Origin: Brumimicrobium aurantiacum
Lineage (GTDB): Bacteria > Bacteroidota > Bacteroidia > Flavobacteriales_D > Crocinitomicaceae
Length of the DNA: 64,000 bases
Direction: 5' to 3'
NCBI RefSeq assembly: GCF_003402975.1
Contig: NZ_QURB01000002.1
Location: 101,051-165,050 of the forward strand
Shown here: positions 9,113 to 18,309 of the stretch, piece after piece
Position numbering within the stretch: the stretch's first letter is position 1
Layout of the letters: each line of letters starts with the position of its first letter
The notes under the pieces: generated by a model
Told to the model about the DNA's origin: nothing
Database searches by the model: none
Seen by the model: the letters and a program-made list of their open reading frames with translations, nothing else
Program-made: the position numbers and the translations under genes

Positions 9113-9592
9113 ATGAAAGAGTTTAAAAATTTAGGTTTTGATTCAGAAGAATCAGAAAGAGTAGTAGAAAATTTGAATTCATTATTGGCGAATTTACATG
9201 TACACTATCAAAAATTACGTAACTATCACTGGAATGTAACAGGAGGTGAGTTTTTTGATATTCACGAAACAACCGAAGCAGAATACACAGAGGTAGTAGG
9301 TGAAATTGATGAAATCGCCGAAAGAATTAGAGTTTTTGGAGCAACACCTATAAGTACACTAAAGGAATACTTGGAAGTTTCAGAAATTGAAGAAACAGGA
9401 ACGGATTTAAGTTCGAAAGAAATTATCGAAGAGATCCTTAGAGATTATGAAATTCTTTTCTCATTCATGGTTGAAACAATCGAAACAGCAAGAGAAATTG
9501 GTGATATTTCAACAGATGACTTGGTGACAGGATTTATGAGAAGAAGAGAGAAAATGCACTGGATGTTGAGTTCTTTCAACAAAGAAGATTAA
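9113..9592 (+). CDS. dps: Dps-family ferritin-like DNA-protection protein
   Basis: Dodecameric mini-ferritin that oxidises and stores iron with H2O2 and protects DNA during starvation and oxidative stress. 159 residues. The signature LHVHYQKLRNYHWNVTGGEFFDIHE holds ferroxidase residues H39 and H51, and GEIDEIAERIRVFGATP gives D66 and E70, the spacing expected at the dimer interface of Dps. There is no Lys-rich N-terminal tail, so direct DNA binding cannot be assumed. It follows a small charged protein gene and ends at a strong terminator. Confidence 0.92.
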   Translation: MKEFKNLGFDSEESERVVENLNSLLANLHVHYQKLRNYHWNVTGGEFFDIHETTEAEYTEVVGEIDEIAERIRVFGATPISTLKEYLEVSEIEETGTDLSSKEIIEEILRDYEILFSFMVETIETAREIGDISTDDLVTGFMRRREKMHWMLSSFNKED

Positions 9593-9626
9593 TTAAGTAA
9601 TAGATTCAATTCTATAGATTAAGTTG

Positions 9627-9684
9627 AGCAGTAAATTAAAGCTAGAAGTAGTCTACTTTGAACTTTAATTTACTGCTTTTTTTT
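9627..9684 (+). terminator. Terminator after dps
   Basis: AGCAGTAAATTAAAG (9627-9641) pairs perfectly over 15 bp with 9663-9677 and is followed by eight T (9677-9684). The loop itself contains a short GTAG/CTAC pairing. Confidence 0.9.
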
Positions 9685-9708
9685 GTGATCATCCAATTGG
9701 AGTTTCAA

Positions 9709-10359
9709 CTATAATACTTTTAGTTTACTGATGGTTTCAACAGGATTTTCAGAACCAAAAACGAAACTACCGGCAACCAAAGCATCTGCACCAGCTTCAA
9801 CCAGTTGTTTTCCTGTATCAAGATTTACACCTCCATCAACTTCGATAAGTGTTTTTGCACCCGCTTCATTGATTATTGATTTTATTGCAGCTACTTTTTG
9901 TACTGCTTGTGGAATAAACTTTTGACCTCCAAATCCAGGATTAACAGACATGATCAAAACCAAGTCGATGTCGTGAATAATATCTTTTAATAAATCAACA
10001 GGTGTATGCGGATTTAAAGCAACACCAGTTTTCATTCCTTCACTCTTAATACGTTGTAAAGTTCTGTGAAGGTGAGTACAAGTTTCATAATGAACAGTTA
10101 AAATTTCAGCTCCTGCATCTTTGAATTCTGAGATGTAATCATCAGGCGTAGCAATCATTAAATGCACATCCAAAGGTTTTGTTGCATGTTTGTGAATCGC
10201 TTTCATAACAGGTAAACCAAATGAAATGTTAGGAACAAATTGACCATCCATAATATCAATGTGTAACCATTCAGCTTCACTGCTGTTTAACATCTTAACA
10301 TCACGCTCTAAATTTGCAAAGTCTGCAGATAATACAGAAGGGGAAACAATCGTACTCAT
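9709..10359 (-). CDS. rpe: Ribulose-phosphate 3-epimerase
   Basis: Interconverts ribulose 5-phosphate and xylulose 5-phosphate in the pentose phosphate pathway. The (beta/alpha)8 protein opens with VSPSVLSADFANLERD, then WLHIDIMDGQFVPNISFG with metal-binding His/Asp, LDVHLMI, LIMSVNPGFGGQKFIP and IEVDGGVN, all catalytic or phosphate-binding motifs of the family. I take the ATG at 10359 (216 residues, the family length). The frame stays open upstream to 10518, but that extension is not conserved in character and would run into the L,D-transpeptidase gene. Confidence 0.95.
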   Translation of the reverse strand: MSTIVSPSVLSADFANLERDVKMLNSSEAEWLHIDIMDGQFVPNISFGLPVMKAIHKHATKPLDVHLMIATPDDYISEFKDAGAEILTVHYETCTHLHRTLQRIKSEGMKTGVALNPHTPVDLLKDIIHDIDLVLIMSVNPGFGGQKFIPQAVQKVAAIKSIINEAGAKTLIEVDGGVNLDTGKQLVEAGADALVAGSFVFGSENPVETISKLKVL

Positions 10360-10423
10360 ATCTTTTCGTTTTTTCACAAAAATAAGAATTTCTTGTGGAG
10401 TGGAACCGCCAATAAAATTGAAT

Positions 10424-12031
10424 TTAAAACTCCTTAAATGGAGCTTCGAACAATTGATATAAAGCTTTTTCTTTGGTATAGATATCTTTATAGAATTGAA
10501 TTTGTTGCGTAGAATCATTTATTCCGGCAGTATGATAAACAAGATTCACAGGAAATTTCTCATTTAATATCAAATATGTCTCTTCCTCTTTTTTCTTGAA
10601 AACCTCAATTGAATCCAAATATGGATGTTCCTCAGCAACTAAAATATCATTGACCAATTGAAATGGAGATTGAGTTCGAATGCATCCATGACTAAATGCA
10701 CGATGGTCTTTTGCAAATAAATACTTTGATGGAGTATCGTGAATGTAGATCGATTGATTGTTTGGAAACATGAGTTTTACTCTTCCTAAACTGTTGCTTG
10801 GACCTGGTTTTTGACGAATAAAGAATGGAAAGTTTCTCGCATTGTACATATTCCAATTTATGCTATCCGTGTTGATAGGATTTTTTCCATTATCGAGGAC
10901 TTCATAATTTTTTTTGGCTAAATAGGTGGAGTCTTTTTTGAGGTTTGGCAAAATCTCTCGACTTGAAATTGAATAGGGAACATTCCAATATGGATTTACC
11001 ACGATGTATTTCATTACAGAAGCAAATTCCGGGGTTTGATTGTTTTTTGTCCCAATAATTATTTTTGAAGTATTCACAACTTTATTGTCAATCAAAAAGG
11101 CTAAATTATAACTGGGAATATTTACGGTAATCATCTTGGTGTTCAAAAGAGAATCAGGTGTTAGCCGCATCTTGTCTAGGGTAATAACACCTTTGATATA
11201 GCGAGAGTAATTTGTTTCTTTAAGCGCCTCCATGGTGTTTTTGCCCAATTTAGCATCTGTGTTTAATCCGTTTAGGAGTTGAAATTCACGTAATTTATTT
11301 TTGATTAATGTTGTGTCCGAAATTGTATCATTAAGATAGTTTCTCAGATTCAATTGTTGTGTGATGAAAAGTCTTGCCAAACTATCTTCTGGCGTTTTTA
11401 AATAGATCTTTTCATTGACGTTGTTTTCGACACCGAAATTTGAAGTGAATTCGTTTAGCGCTAAATGCAATTGAATTAGTTGCGGATTGTTTTCTTTGTA
11501 ATGCAGAAGGTGATGAATCCAGTTTTCTTCAGGTGACTTTTCTTGAATGAATTGAAGAAAAGCATCTTGAGAGACCAGTTGAACTGGAACCAATGAGTTG
11601 TTTTGATAATTAATTATCGTAGTGTCTTTAAGCGATAAAAAGCTTGCACATCTCAAAATACTTAACAATTCCTTTTTAATTGGTGCATCCTTTTGAAGGA
11701 ATGTAGGACTAGATAAATACTTGAAAGGTAAATTTAATGTGACATCAGAATTGATGTAATTGAGAAACTTTCCAATAGAATCTTTATCCATGTTTTTTTG
11801 AATCCAAAATGGTGTATAGTCTACTTTTTCATATAGTTCATGAAGCCACGATTTATAAGAGTCCTTAATCTTTAGGTCGTCAATCGTAATTTTATCAATT
11901 CTTATGTTTTTTTGCTCCTCTTTTTGACTGCCATTCAATTCATTTTCTTTAAATTCATCGTCGTTTCCACAACAAGTGAACAAAAGTAAAGAAGAGAGTA
12001 GTATAGAAAAAAAGTATATTTTGTTTTTCAT
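10424..12031 (-). CDS. L,D-transpeptidase lipoprotein, YcbB/LdtD-like
   Basis: Forms 3-3 cross-links in peptidoglycan or attaches proteins to it, acting in the periplasm. 535 residues. The N-terminus (LLSSLLLFTCCGNDD) is a lipoprotein signal with Cys at about 20-21. A peptidoglycan-binding-like helical part (LREFQLLNGLNTDAKLGKNTMEALKET, about 245-272) precedes the YkuD catalytic domain, which ends in FSHGCIRTQSP with the nucleophilic Cys near residue 450. MFPNNQSIYIHDTP supplies the conserved His. The layout matches the large YcbB class rather than short Ldts. Confidence 0.88.
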   Translation of the reverse strand: MKNKIYFFSILLSSLLLFTCCGNDDEFKENELNGSQKEEQKNIRIDKITIDDLKIKDSYKSWLHELYEKVDYTPFWIQKNMDKDSIGKFLNYINSDVTLNLPFKYLSSPTFLQKDAPIKKELLSILRCASFLSLKDTTIINYQNNSLVPVQLVSQDAFLQFIQEKSPEENWIHHLLHYKENNPQLIQLHLALNEFTSNFGVENNVNEKIYLKTPEDSLARLFITQQLNLRNYLNDTISDTTLIKNKLREFQLLNGLNTDAKLGKNTMEALKETNYSRYIKGVITLDKMRLTPDSLLNTKMITVNIPSYNLAFLIDNKVVNTSKIIIGTKNNQTPEFASVMKYIVVNPYWNVPYSISSREILPNLKKDSTYLAKKNYEVLDNGKNPINTDSINWNMYNARNFPFFIRQKPGPSNSLGRVKLMFPNNQSIYIHDTPSKYLFAKDHRAFSHGCIRTQSPFQLVNDILVAEEHPYLDSIEVFKKKEEETYLILNEKFPVNLVYHTAGINDSTQQIQFYKDIYTKEKALYQLFEAPFKEF

Positions 12032-12106
12032 AGTGTGAGATTACATTATAAAAATAAGAATTATTTACTTGAGGACGCACATCTTATAAAAGGTTAACAT
12101 ATAGAT

Positions 12107-12736
12107 ATGGAATTAATTAATTTTCCCGTAACAATTGCAATTATTATTGCCACTGTAATCATTTCACTAAAGGCATTTAAAGATGCTGAAATGAAATACA
12201 AATGGATTTTTTATCCGTATAAAGTCAATCACAATAATGAATTTTACCGTATCCTTTCTCATGTTTTTATTCATGGAGATATGACTCATTTATTCTTTAA
12301 TATGTTTGTCCTCTTTTCATTTGGTCAAAATATGGAGTACATATTTATTCATTATTTTGGTGAAGGCTTGGGTAGTGTGCATTTCTTTTTGCTTTATTTC
12401 TTAGGTGGATTAGCTGCGTCACTTTGGCCTTATACAAGAAATTACAACAATCCAAACTATATGAGTTTGGGTGCTTCAGGTGCTGTTTCTGCAGTATTGT
12501 TTGCTTCTATCTTATGGATGCCTGAAGGTGGGATATATTTACTATTTATACCTTTTGAAATTCCAGCTTGGTTGTTTGGTATTTTATATTTGGCCTTTGA
12601 ATATTATATGAGTAAAAAGGGTGGAACCGGTATTGCTCATGATGCCCATTTTGGAGGTGCTATATTTGGAATCATCTATGTATTATTGATCAACTTCTCT
12701 AAAGGATCAGAATTTTTTGAATATATTTTAAGCTAG
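12107..12736 (+). CDS. Rhomboid family intramembrane serine protease
   Basis: Cleaves membrane proteins within the bilayer. 209 residues, about six hydrophobic segments. The signature HVFIHGDMTHLFFNMFVLFSFG (about residues 50-71), the nucleophile motif SLGASGAVSA (Ser about 123) and HDAHFGGAIFG with the catalytic His about 181 are all present, so the Ser-His dyad is intact. It ends 1 bp before the next gene, so it is probably the first gene of a rhomboid / aminotransferase / flavin reductase operon. Substrates are unknown. Confidence 0.92.
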   Translation: MELINFPVTIAIIIATVIISLKAFKDAEMKYKWIFYPYKVNHNNEFYRILSHVFIHGDMTHLFFNMFVLFSFGQNMEYIFIHYFGEGLGSVHFFLLYFLGGLAASLWPYTRNYNNPNYMSLGASGAVSAVLFASILWMPEGGIYLLFIPFEIPAWLFGILYLAFEYYMSKKGGTGIAHDAHFGGAIFGIIYVLLINFSKGSEFFEYILS

Positions 12737-12737
12737 A

Positions 12738-13580
12738 ATGAATATGAACTTTGTGAATAACAACGGAGAAATAATTCCCAACGAAGGTTTTACAATGGCT
12801 TCAGCCAACAGAGGGCACTTGTATGGTGATGGATTGTTTGAAAGTATACGCATTGTAGATGGAAAGGTCGTAAATATTGATGTTCATGTTTATAGATTAT
12901 TAGAAGGAATGTCTGTGCTTAAAATGAGGGTTCCAAACTATTTTACACCTGAGTTTTTTTTGCATCGCATCAATGAATTGATTCAAAAATCAAATATCTC
13001 AGCAGGTGGAAGAGTTCGTATTTCAGTAGATAGAGCTAGTGGAGGTACTTATCGACCATTGACCAATGAAGTGACATTTTTTATTGAGGTTTATCCGTTA
13101 GATAAAAACGAGTTTGTCTTGAATTCAAAAGGCCTAGAAATTGATTTATATACAACTGTAAAAAAACATAATAATATACTCGCTAATTTTAAAACAAAAA
13201 ATGCTTTGGTATATGTTTTAGGTGCTATTGAAGCCAAGGAAAAAGGATTAGATGATTTGTTGATTACCAATCAAGATGGAAACGTAATTGAAAGTACAAA
13301 TTCCAATATGTTCATCGTAAGTAATGGAATTTTGTATACGCCGAGTTTAAATGATGGTTGTTTGGGAGGAACAATGCGTATGAGAATTATCAATTTAGCC
13401 ATAGCCAACAACATCAAGGTTTATGAATCATCGATTACTCCACAAAATTTGTTGGTAGCCGATGAGATATTTTTGACCAATGCCATTAATGGAGTCGTTT
13501 GGGTGAGCGGTTACAGAACAAAAAGATACATGAACAGTGCTGCTAAAAAGTTTATTACCTTACTGAACGACACGCTTTAA
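12738..13580 (+). CDS. Class IV aminotransferase (4-amino-4-deoxychorismate lyase or branched-chain type)
   Basis: PLP enzyme of the D-amino acid/branched-chain aminotransferase fold. 280 residues. RGHLYGDGLFESIRI at the N-terminus, NFKTKNALVYVLG (PLP-binding region, Lys in KTKN), LLITNQDGNVIESTNSNMF and DEIFLTNAINGV match the fold. Length and the modest sequence around the substrate loops fit PabC (folate pathway aminodeoxychorismate lyase) somewhat better than IlvE, which is about 30-70 residues longer, but I cannot decide from sequence alone. Two ATGs lie two codons apart; the first is used. Confidence 0.8.
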   Translation: MNMNFVNNNGEIIPNEGFTMASANRGHLYGDGLFESIRIVDGKVVNIDVHVYRLLEGMSVLKMRVPNYFTPEFFLHRINELIQKSNISAGGRVRISVDRASGGTYRPLTNEVTFFIEVYPLDKNEFVLNSKGLEIDLYTTVKKHNNILANFKTKNALVYVLGAIEAKEKGLDDLLITNQDGNVIESTNSNMFIVSNGILYTPSLNDGCLGGTMRMRIINLAIANNIKVYESSITPQNLLVADEIFLTNAINGVVWVSGYRTKRYMNSAAKKFITLLNDTL

Positions 13581-13591
13581 AACTTAATATT

Positions 13592-14128
13592 ATGAAAATT
13601 ATAGGATTCGCAGGAAGCAATAGTAGTCAATCAATTAATAAACAACTTGTAAAATATACTCTAAGTAAGATAGAGCAAGTAGAAGTGGAGTGGGTTGATA
13701 TTACAGATTATCCTTTGCCTATTTTTGGAGTAGATTTAGAAGAAGCAGAAGGTATTCCAGAAAATGCAAAGCAATTTGTCGAAAAACTTCAATCTGCAGA
13801 TGGAATAGTACTTTCTTTGGCGGAGCATAATCAATCGTATACCGTTGCAGCCAAAAACTTATTTGATTGGTGTTCGAGACATTCTTTAAAATTTTTCAAT
13901 GATATTCCTGTATTTTTAATGGGAACTTCACCAGGTGGATATGGAGCCAAAAATGTAATACATGCAGCCGAATCACGATTACCTAAGTTCGGAGCTAATA
14001 TCATTTCAGTATTCTCCTTGCCTTCCTTTTATGACAATTTTAATTCCGAAAATGGAATAATTCATCAAGATTTAAGGCAAGAACATCAGGAGTTGTTAAA
14101 TCAATTTATTAATAAAACCTTAAAATAG
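13592..14128 (+). CDS. NADPH-dependent FMN reductase family protein
   Basis: Flavodoxin-like FMN-binding oxidoreductase, cytoplasmic. 178 residues. IIGFAGSNSSQSINKQLV is the phosphate-binding loop and LSLAEHNQSYTVAAKNLFDWCS followed by VFLMGTSPGGYGAKNV match the flavin-contact segments of the FMN_red family (SsuE/ArsH-like branch). It starts 11 bp after the aminotransferase stop and is probably in that operon. Physiological substrate unknown. Confidence 0.85.
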   Translation: MKIIGFAGSNSSQSINKQLVKYTLSKIEQVEVEWVDITDYPLPIFGVDLEEAEGIPENAKQFVEKLQSADGIVLSLAEHNQSYTVAAKNLFDWCSRHSLKFFNDIPVFLMGTSPGGYGAKNVIHAAESRLPKFGANIISVFSLPSFYDNFNSENGIIHQDLRQEHQELLNQFINKTLK

Positions 14129-14228
14129 GGTTGTTTTTTAAGGGGGGTGATGTTGTAAAAAGTGTGTTTTTTTTAAAATCAACCCTGTTTTAAATAGGGG
14201 GTGTTGATAAAAAGTGTGATTTTTTTGG
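14127..14228 (+). repeat. Repeat-rich leader upstream of glnN
   Basis: Two imperfect direct copies of a G-run/GTTG/AAAAAGTGTG/T-run unit occur at about 14140-14171 and 14196-14227. AGGGTTG at 14127-14133 pairs with CAACCCT at 14180-14186, with the flanking T/A tracts extending the pairing, so the first copy sits in the loop of a hairpin that may also end the upstream operon. The segment immediately precedes the glnN promoter box. Confidence 0.6.
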
Positions 14229-14250
14229 TGTTTTTTGTGAAAACTATTTC

Positions 14251-14258
14251 TACTTTTG
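14251..14258 (+). promoter_or_regulatory. glnN promoter -7 box
   Basis: TACTTTTG matches TAnnTTTG exactly, 20 nt before the glnN ATG. TTTG at 14224-14227 lies 23 nt upstream and could be the -33 element. Confidence 0.6.
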
Positions 14259-14278
14259 CTTCAAACAAAAAATAGCTT

Positions 14279-16462
14279 ATGTCAACAGTTAGAAAAAATG
14301 CCATTCAAGATGTTTTACATCGCGAAACAGAAAAGTTCGAGTGGACTGGAAAAATTTCAGAAAAATTTGGAGAAAATGTATTTTATGAAGATAAAATGCG
14401 TGAATATCTTCCAGAACAAGCCTATAAATCTATTAAAAGTGCAATTTCACACGGAACAAAAATAGATAGAGGAATTGCAGATATCGCTGCTTCAGCAATG
14501 AAGGAGTGGGCATTGGAAAAAGGTGCTACACATTATACACACTGGTTTCAGCCGTTGACAGGAGCAACAGCAGAAAAGCATGACGCTTTCTTTAAGCCAA
14601 TTGGCCCAGGTAGAGCAATCGAACAATTTAGTGGTGATTTATTAGTACAGCAAGAGCCAGATGCTTCTTCTTTCCCAAATGGAGGAATTAGAAATACATT
14701 TGAAGCAAGAGGTTATACCGCATGGGATCCTTCTTCTCCAGCATTTGTAATCGCCAATACTTTATGTATTCCAACTATTTTTATTGCTTATACAGGAGAG
14801 GCATTAGATTATAAAATGCCATTATTGAAAGCATTAAACGCCGTTGACAAAGCAGCAGTTGATGTTTGTAAATACTTCGATAAAAATGTAACGAAAGTAA
14901 ATGCAACCTTAGGATGGGAGCAAGAATACTTTTTAATTGACAAAGCTTTTTATAATGCACGTCCAGATTTAATGATGACAGGGCGTGTACTTTTTGGTCA
15001 TCCTCCTGCAAAGGGACAACAATTAGATGACCATTACTTTGGTTCTATTCCTGCACGTGTAACGAATTTTATGCGTGAATTTGAAATGGAAGCTATTCGT
15101 TTAGGTATTCCTGTTACAACTCGTCACAATGAGGTAGCACCAAATCAGTTTGAATGTGCGCCAATTTTTGAAGAATGTAACTTAGCCAATGACCACAACT
15201 TATTGTTGATGGATTTATTGGAAAAAGTGGCAAGAAAGCACGACTTTAGAGTTGTTTTACATGAAAAACCATTCCCAGGATTAAATGGTTCAGGGAAACA
15301 CAATAACTGGGCATTGGCCACAGATACTGGAGTTAACTTATTGGCACCAGGTAAAAACCCAAAAAGTAATCTACAATTTTTAACTTTCTTGGTGAATACA
15401 CTTAAGGCCATTCACGAGCATTCAGATATGTTAAGAGCATCTATTGCGAGTGCATCTAATGATCACCGTTTAGGAGGTCACGAAGCACCACCAGCAATAG
15501 TTTCAGCATTTATTGGTTCTCATTTGTCTTCATTATTAGATGATTTAGAAGAAAACATCAAAGTTGGAAAAATGACTCCAGCTGATAAGACAGAATTGAA
15601 ATTAAACATTGGTAAAATTCCTCAAATCTTGTTGGACAATACAGACAGAAATAGAACTTCTCCGTTTGCATTTACAGGAAACAAATTTGAGTACCGTGCA
15701 GTAGGTTCATTAGCGAATTGTGCACAACCAATGATTACCATCAATACAATCATGGCGCGTCAGTTGAAACTATTTAAAGTTGCTGTTGATCAACGTATTA
15801 AAGATGGAAATGGTAAAGACGAAGCAATTCTTAAGGAATTACAAAAATTAATTAAGGAATCTAAAAGTATTCGTTTTGAAGGAAATGGATATGGTGAGGA
15901 ATGGGTTAAAGAAGCTGAAAAAAGAGGTTTAAGTAACTTGAAAGATACACCAAGCGCACTTAAAGTATGGGAACGTCAAGAAGTGATTGATGTTTTTGAA
16001 GAAATGGAAATTTTCTCTAAACGTGAATTACTTGCTCGTCAGGAAATTGAATACGAAAAATACATTATGCGTAATCAAATTGAAGCACGTTTGATTAGTG
16101 ATTTAACGCAAAATCATGTAATTCCAGTAGTTGTAAATTACCAGAATAAACTGATTGAAAATATCAAAGGAATTACAGAAATTCTTGGTAAGGAGGCAGA
16201 ACAAGGAATTGCTGCTCAAAAAGGAATTTTAATTGATCTTTCTATGCACATGAACAAAATGCAAGAGTATTCTCGTTTGATGTTGGAAAATAGAAAGAAA
16301 GCCAATAAAATTGAAGATATCGCTAAGAAAGCAGAAGCTTATAAAGAAACGGTTCAAGTTTACTTTAAAGATATTGCTTACCATACAGATAAATTGGAGA
16401 TTTTAGTTGATGATGAAACATGGCCTTTCCCAAAATTACGTGAAATGCTATTCACTAGTTAA
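14279..16462 (+). CDS. glnN: Glutamine synthetase type III
   Basis: Makes glutamine from glutamate, ammonia and ATP; the large GSIII class is typical of Bacteroidota and some cyanobacteria. 727 residues, the normal GSIII length, versus ~450 for GSI. Seen in order: the N-terminal GSIII-specific part (HYTHWFQPLTGATAEKHD, about 81-98), LGWEQEYFLID with metal-binding Glu, TTRHNEVAPNQFECAPIFEE, HEKPFPGLNGSGKHNNWALAT with the ATP/glutamate loop, and NRTSPFAFTGNKFEYRAVGS. The C-terminal ~150 residues are helical. It stands alone between its own promoter and a terminator. Confidence 0.97.
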   Translation: MSTVRKNAIQDVLHRETEKFEWTGKISEKFGENVFYEDKMREYLPEQAYKSIKSAISHGTKIDRGIADIAASAMKEWALEKGATHYTHWFQPLTGATAEKHDAFFKPIGPGRAIEQFSGDLLVQQEPDASSFPNGGIRNTFEARGYTAWDPSSPAFVIANTLCIPTIFIAYTGEALDYKMPLLKALNAVDKAAVDVCKYFDKNVTKVNATLGWEQEYFLIDKAFYNARPDLMMTGRVLFGHPPAKGQQLDDHYFGSIPARVTNFMREFEMEAIRLGIPVTTRHNEVAPNQFECAPIFEECNLANDHNLLLMDLLEKVARKHDFRVVLHEKPFPGLNGSGKHNNWALATDTGVNLLAPGKNPKSNLQFLTFLVNTLKAIHEHSDMLRASIASASNDHRLGGHEAPPAIVSAFIGSHLSSLLDDLEENIKVGKMTPADKTELKLNIGKIPQILLDNTDRNRTSPFAFTGNKFEYRAVGSLANCAQPMITINTIMARQLKLFKVAVDQRIKDGNGKDEAILKELQKLIKESKSIRFEGNGYGEEWVKEAEKRGLSNLKDTPSALKVWERQEVIDVFEEMEIFSKRELLARQEIEYEKYIMRNQIEARLISDLTQNHVIPVVVNYQNKLIENIKGITEILGKEAEQGIAAQKGILIDLSMHMNKMQEYSRLMLENRKKANKIEDIAKKAEAYKETVQVYFKDIAYHTDKLEILVDDETWPFPKLREMLFTS

Positions 16463-16487
16463 TTTTAAAAGCTAATTAATTATTTAT

Positions 16488-16520
16488 AAGGCAGAAATCG
16501 ATTACGGTTTCTGCCTTTTT
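16488..16520 (+). terminator. Terminator after glnN
   Basis: AAGGCAGAAA (16488-16497) pairs with TTTCTGCCTT (16508-16517); the stem continues inward through a U-G and CG pairs to an ATTA loop. A T-run follows. Confidence 0.9.
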
Positions 16521-16562
16521 ACATTTTTAAAAGACATTTTGATAGAGTTATGATTACTTTTC

Positions 16563-16591
16563 TTTTGAGCGATAGAATTTAACTACATTTG
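16563..16591 (+). promoter_or_regulatory. Promoter of the T9SS nuclease-like gene, very close to its ATG
   Basis: TTTTG at 16563-16567 and TACATTTG at 16584-16591 fit the -33 and TAnnTTTG -7 boxes with 16 nt between them. The ATG at 16596 is only four bases after the -7 box, so the transcript would be leaderless or nearly so. Confidence 0.55.
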
Positions 16592-16595
16592 CATC

Positions 16596-18308
16596 ATGAA
16601 ATATATTTTAATCCTTTTTATTGCTGTTTCGACAATGGTTTCGGCACAAGATGAAACCTTGTCTATCGTTTCTTACAATCTACTTAATTTCCCAGACGGA
16701 AGAGATGATTGTGGTTCAAATACCGTAGTTCCAAATCGGGCTGACACCTTAAAAAAAATCACTGATTATCTTCAGCCAGACATTTTTGTGGCCTGTGAAG
16801 TTCAGAATCAAACGGGTGTTAATGCCGTTCTAAATGATGCTTTAAACACTGGAGGAAATACCAATTATGTTGCAGCAAATTTTAACGGAAGCGGTTATTT
16901 GCACAACGCAATGTTCTACAATTCGGATAAACTTACTTTGAAAAGTCAGCATGTGGTAGCAAGCTCTCCAAGAGATATAGATCATTATGTATTTTATATG
17001 AACGACCCCAATTTGAATGTATTTTATGATACTACTTTTATTGAAGTGTATATGATGCATTTAAAAGCGGGAAGCTCAAGTTCTAGTGAAGCACAGCGTG
17101 ATACACAAACGCAACTTTTAATGAATTATTTGGCCAATCGTCCAACGGATAGAAATGTGTTTTTCTGTGGAGACATGAATGTATATAGTTCTAACGATGA
17201 CGGATATCAAAATATGATTTCTGGACCTTTTGCAATGCAAGATCCAATCAATACCCCTGGAAATTGGAATAATAGTTCTTCTTATGCTGTGATTCATACA
17301 CAATCTACGCGTACAAGTGGTAGTTTTGATTGTGGTTCGAGTGGAGGATTAGACGATCGTTTTGATCAAATTTTAGTTTCCCAAAACGTAATGAATAACG
17401 GCGATAATGTTCAGTATCAAACAGGAAGTTACCGTGCAGTAGGAAATGATGGAAATCATTATAATGGAAGTTTAATTTCTGGTTCAAATAGTATGTATCC
17501 AACTGATGTTGTACGTGCCTTGTATTATATGTCTGACCATCTACCCGTCGAATTAAAAGTAGATGTAACCTATCCAACAAGCAATGGTTTGGCATTGGTA
17601 CCAAGTCACGAGAATACTTCTTGTGATGGAGGGAGTGATGGAGAAGCTACTATTACACCAAATTTGGGTCAAGCACCTTTTACTTATCAATGGGATGCCA
17701 ATGCAAATAATCAAACGACACAAACGGCAACAAATTTAAGCGAAGGAACTTATTGTGTGATCGTAACTGATGCTTTAGGGGAAGTAGATGATTATTGTAT
17801 AACGATAGCTTCACCAGATCCGCTTATTTACAATTCATTTGTGAGTCCAGACAACACAGGGAATTGTTCAGGAAGTATTCAATTGATTGTCGATGGAGGA
17901 ACAGGACCTTATACTTATGTCTGGGATGATTTCCCAAATAACAATACATCGAGTGCCTTAAACCTTTGTGCAGATGATTACGATTTAACTGTAACCGATG
18001 CCAATGGTTGTAACTTAGACCTATCAATTGAAGTTGGAGGAATTGTAGGTTTAAGCACCATAGATAAAGCTAGTGATTTAATAAAGATTTACCCAAATCC
18101 ATCCAATGAAAAAATCACGATTTCCTCAACCGTAGAAATCAATGAAATACTTGTTTATGCCATCACAGGCCAACGCGTTAAAGTTCCCGTCCAACAAGTT
18201 CATTCCAATTTATTCACCTTAAATGTTGCTCAATTGCATCAAGGAAGCTATCTTGTAAAACTAAAAATCGACGATGTTTGGTTCAACTCAAGAATTAGTA
18301 TTTATTAG
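16596..18308 (+). CDS. Secreted endonuclease/exonuclease/phosphatase-fold protein with SprB repeats and T9SS domain
   Basis: 570 residues. Signal peptide [18 protein letters not shown]. Residues ~20-325 form an endonuclease/exonuclease/phosphatase domain: [10 protein letters not shown] (Asn28), VACEVQN (Glu68), MMHLKAGS (His155), [10 protein letters not shown] (Asp193, Asn195), [10 protein letters not shown] and [11 protein letters not shown] (catalytic Asp-His). All key residues are present, so a hydrolase acting on nucleic acid or phosphoesters is likely. Two SprB-like repeats follow (about 340-402 and 405-478), then a type A sorting domain ([14 protein letters not shown] ... GSYLVKLKI). 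Its TAG is followed within two bases by an RHS-core fragment in another frame. Confidence 0.88.
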   Translation: MKYILILFIAVSTMVSAQDETLSIVSYNLLNFPDGRDDCGSNTVVPNRADTLKKITDYLQPDIFVACEVQNQTGVNAVLNDALNTGGNTNYVAANFNGSGYLHNAMFYNSDKLTLKSQHVVASSPRDIDHYVFYMNDPNLNVFYDTTFIEVYMMHLKAGSSSSSEAQRDTQTQLLMNYLANRPTDRNVFFCGDMNVYSSNDDGYQNMISGPFAMQDPINTPGNWNNSSSYAVIHTQSTRTSGSFDCGSSGGLDDRFDQILVSQNVMNNGDNVQYQTGSYRAVGNDGNHYNGSLISGSNSMYPTDVVRALYYMSDHLPVELKVDVTYPTSNGLALVPSHENTSCDGGSDGEATITPNLGQAPFTYQWDANANNQTTQTATNLSEGTYCVIVTDALGEVDDYCITIASPDPLIYNSFVSPDNTGNCSGSIQLIVDGGTGPYTYVWDDFPNNNTSSALNLCADDYDLTVTDANGCNLDLSIEVGGIVGLSTIDKASDLIKIYPNPSNEKITISSTVEINEILVYAITGQRVKVPVQQVHSNLFTLNVAQLHQGSYLVKLKIDDVWFNSRISIY

Positions 18309-18309
18309 T

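Noticed and set aside
10360..10518. N-terminal extension of rpe to base 10518
   Set aside because: Overlaps the transpeptidase end and lacks family similarity; the ATG at 10359 gives the normal length.
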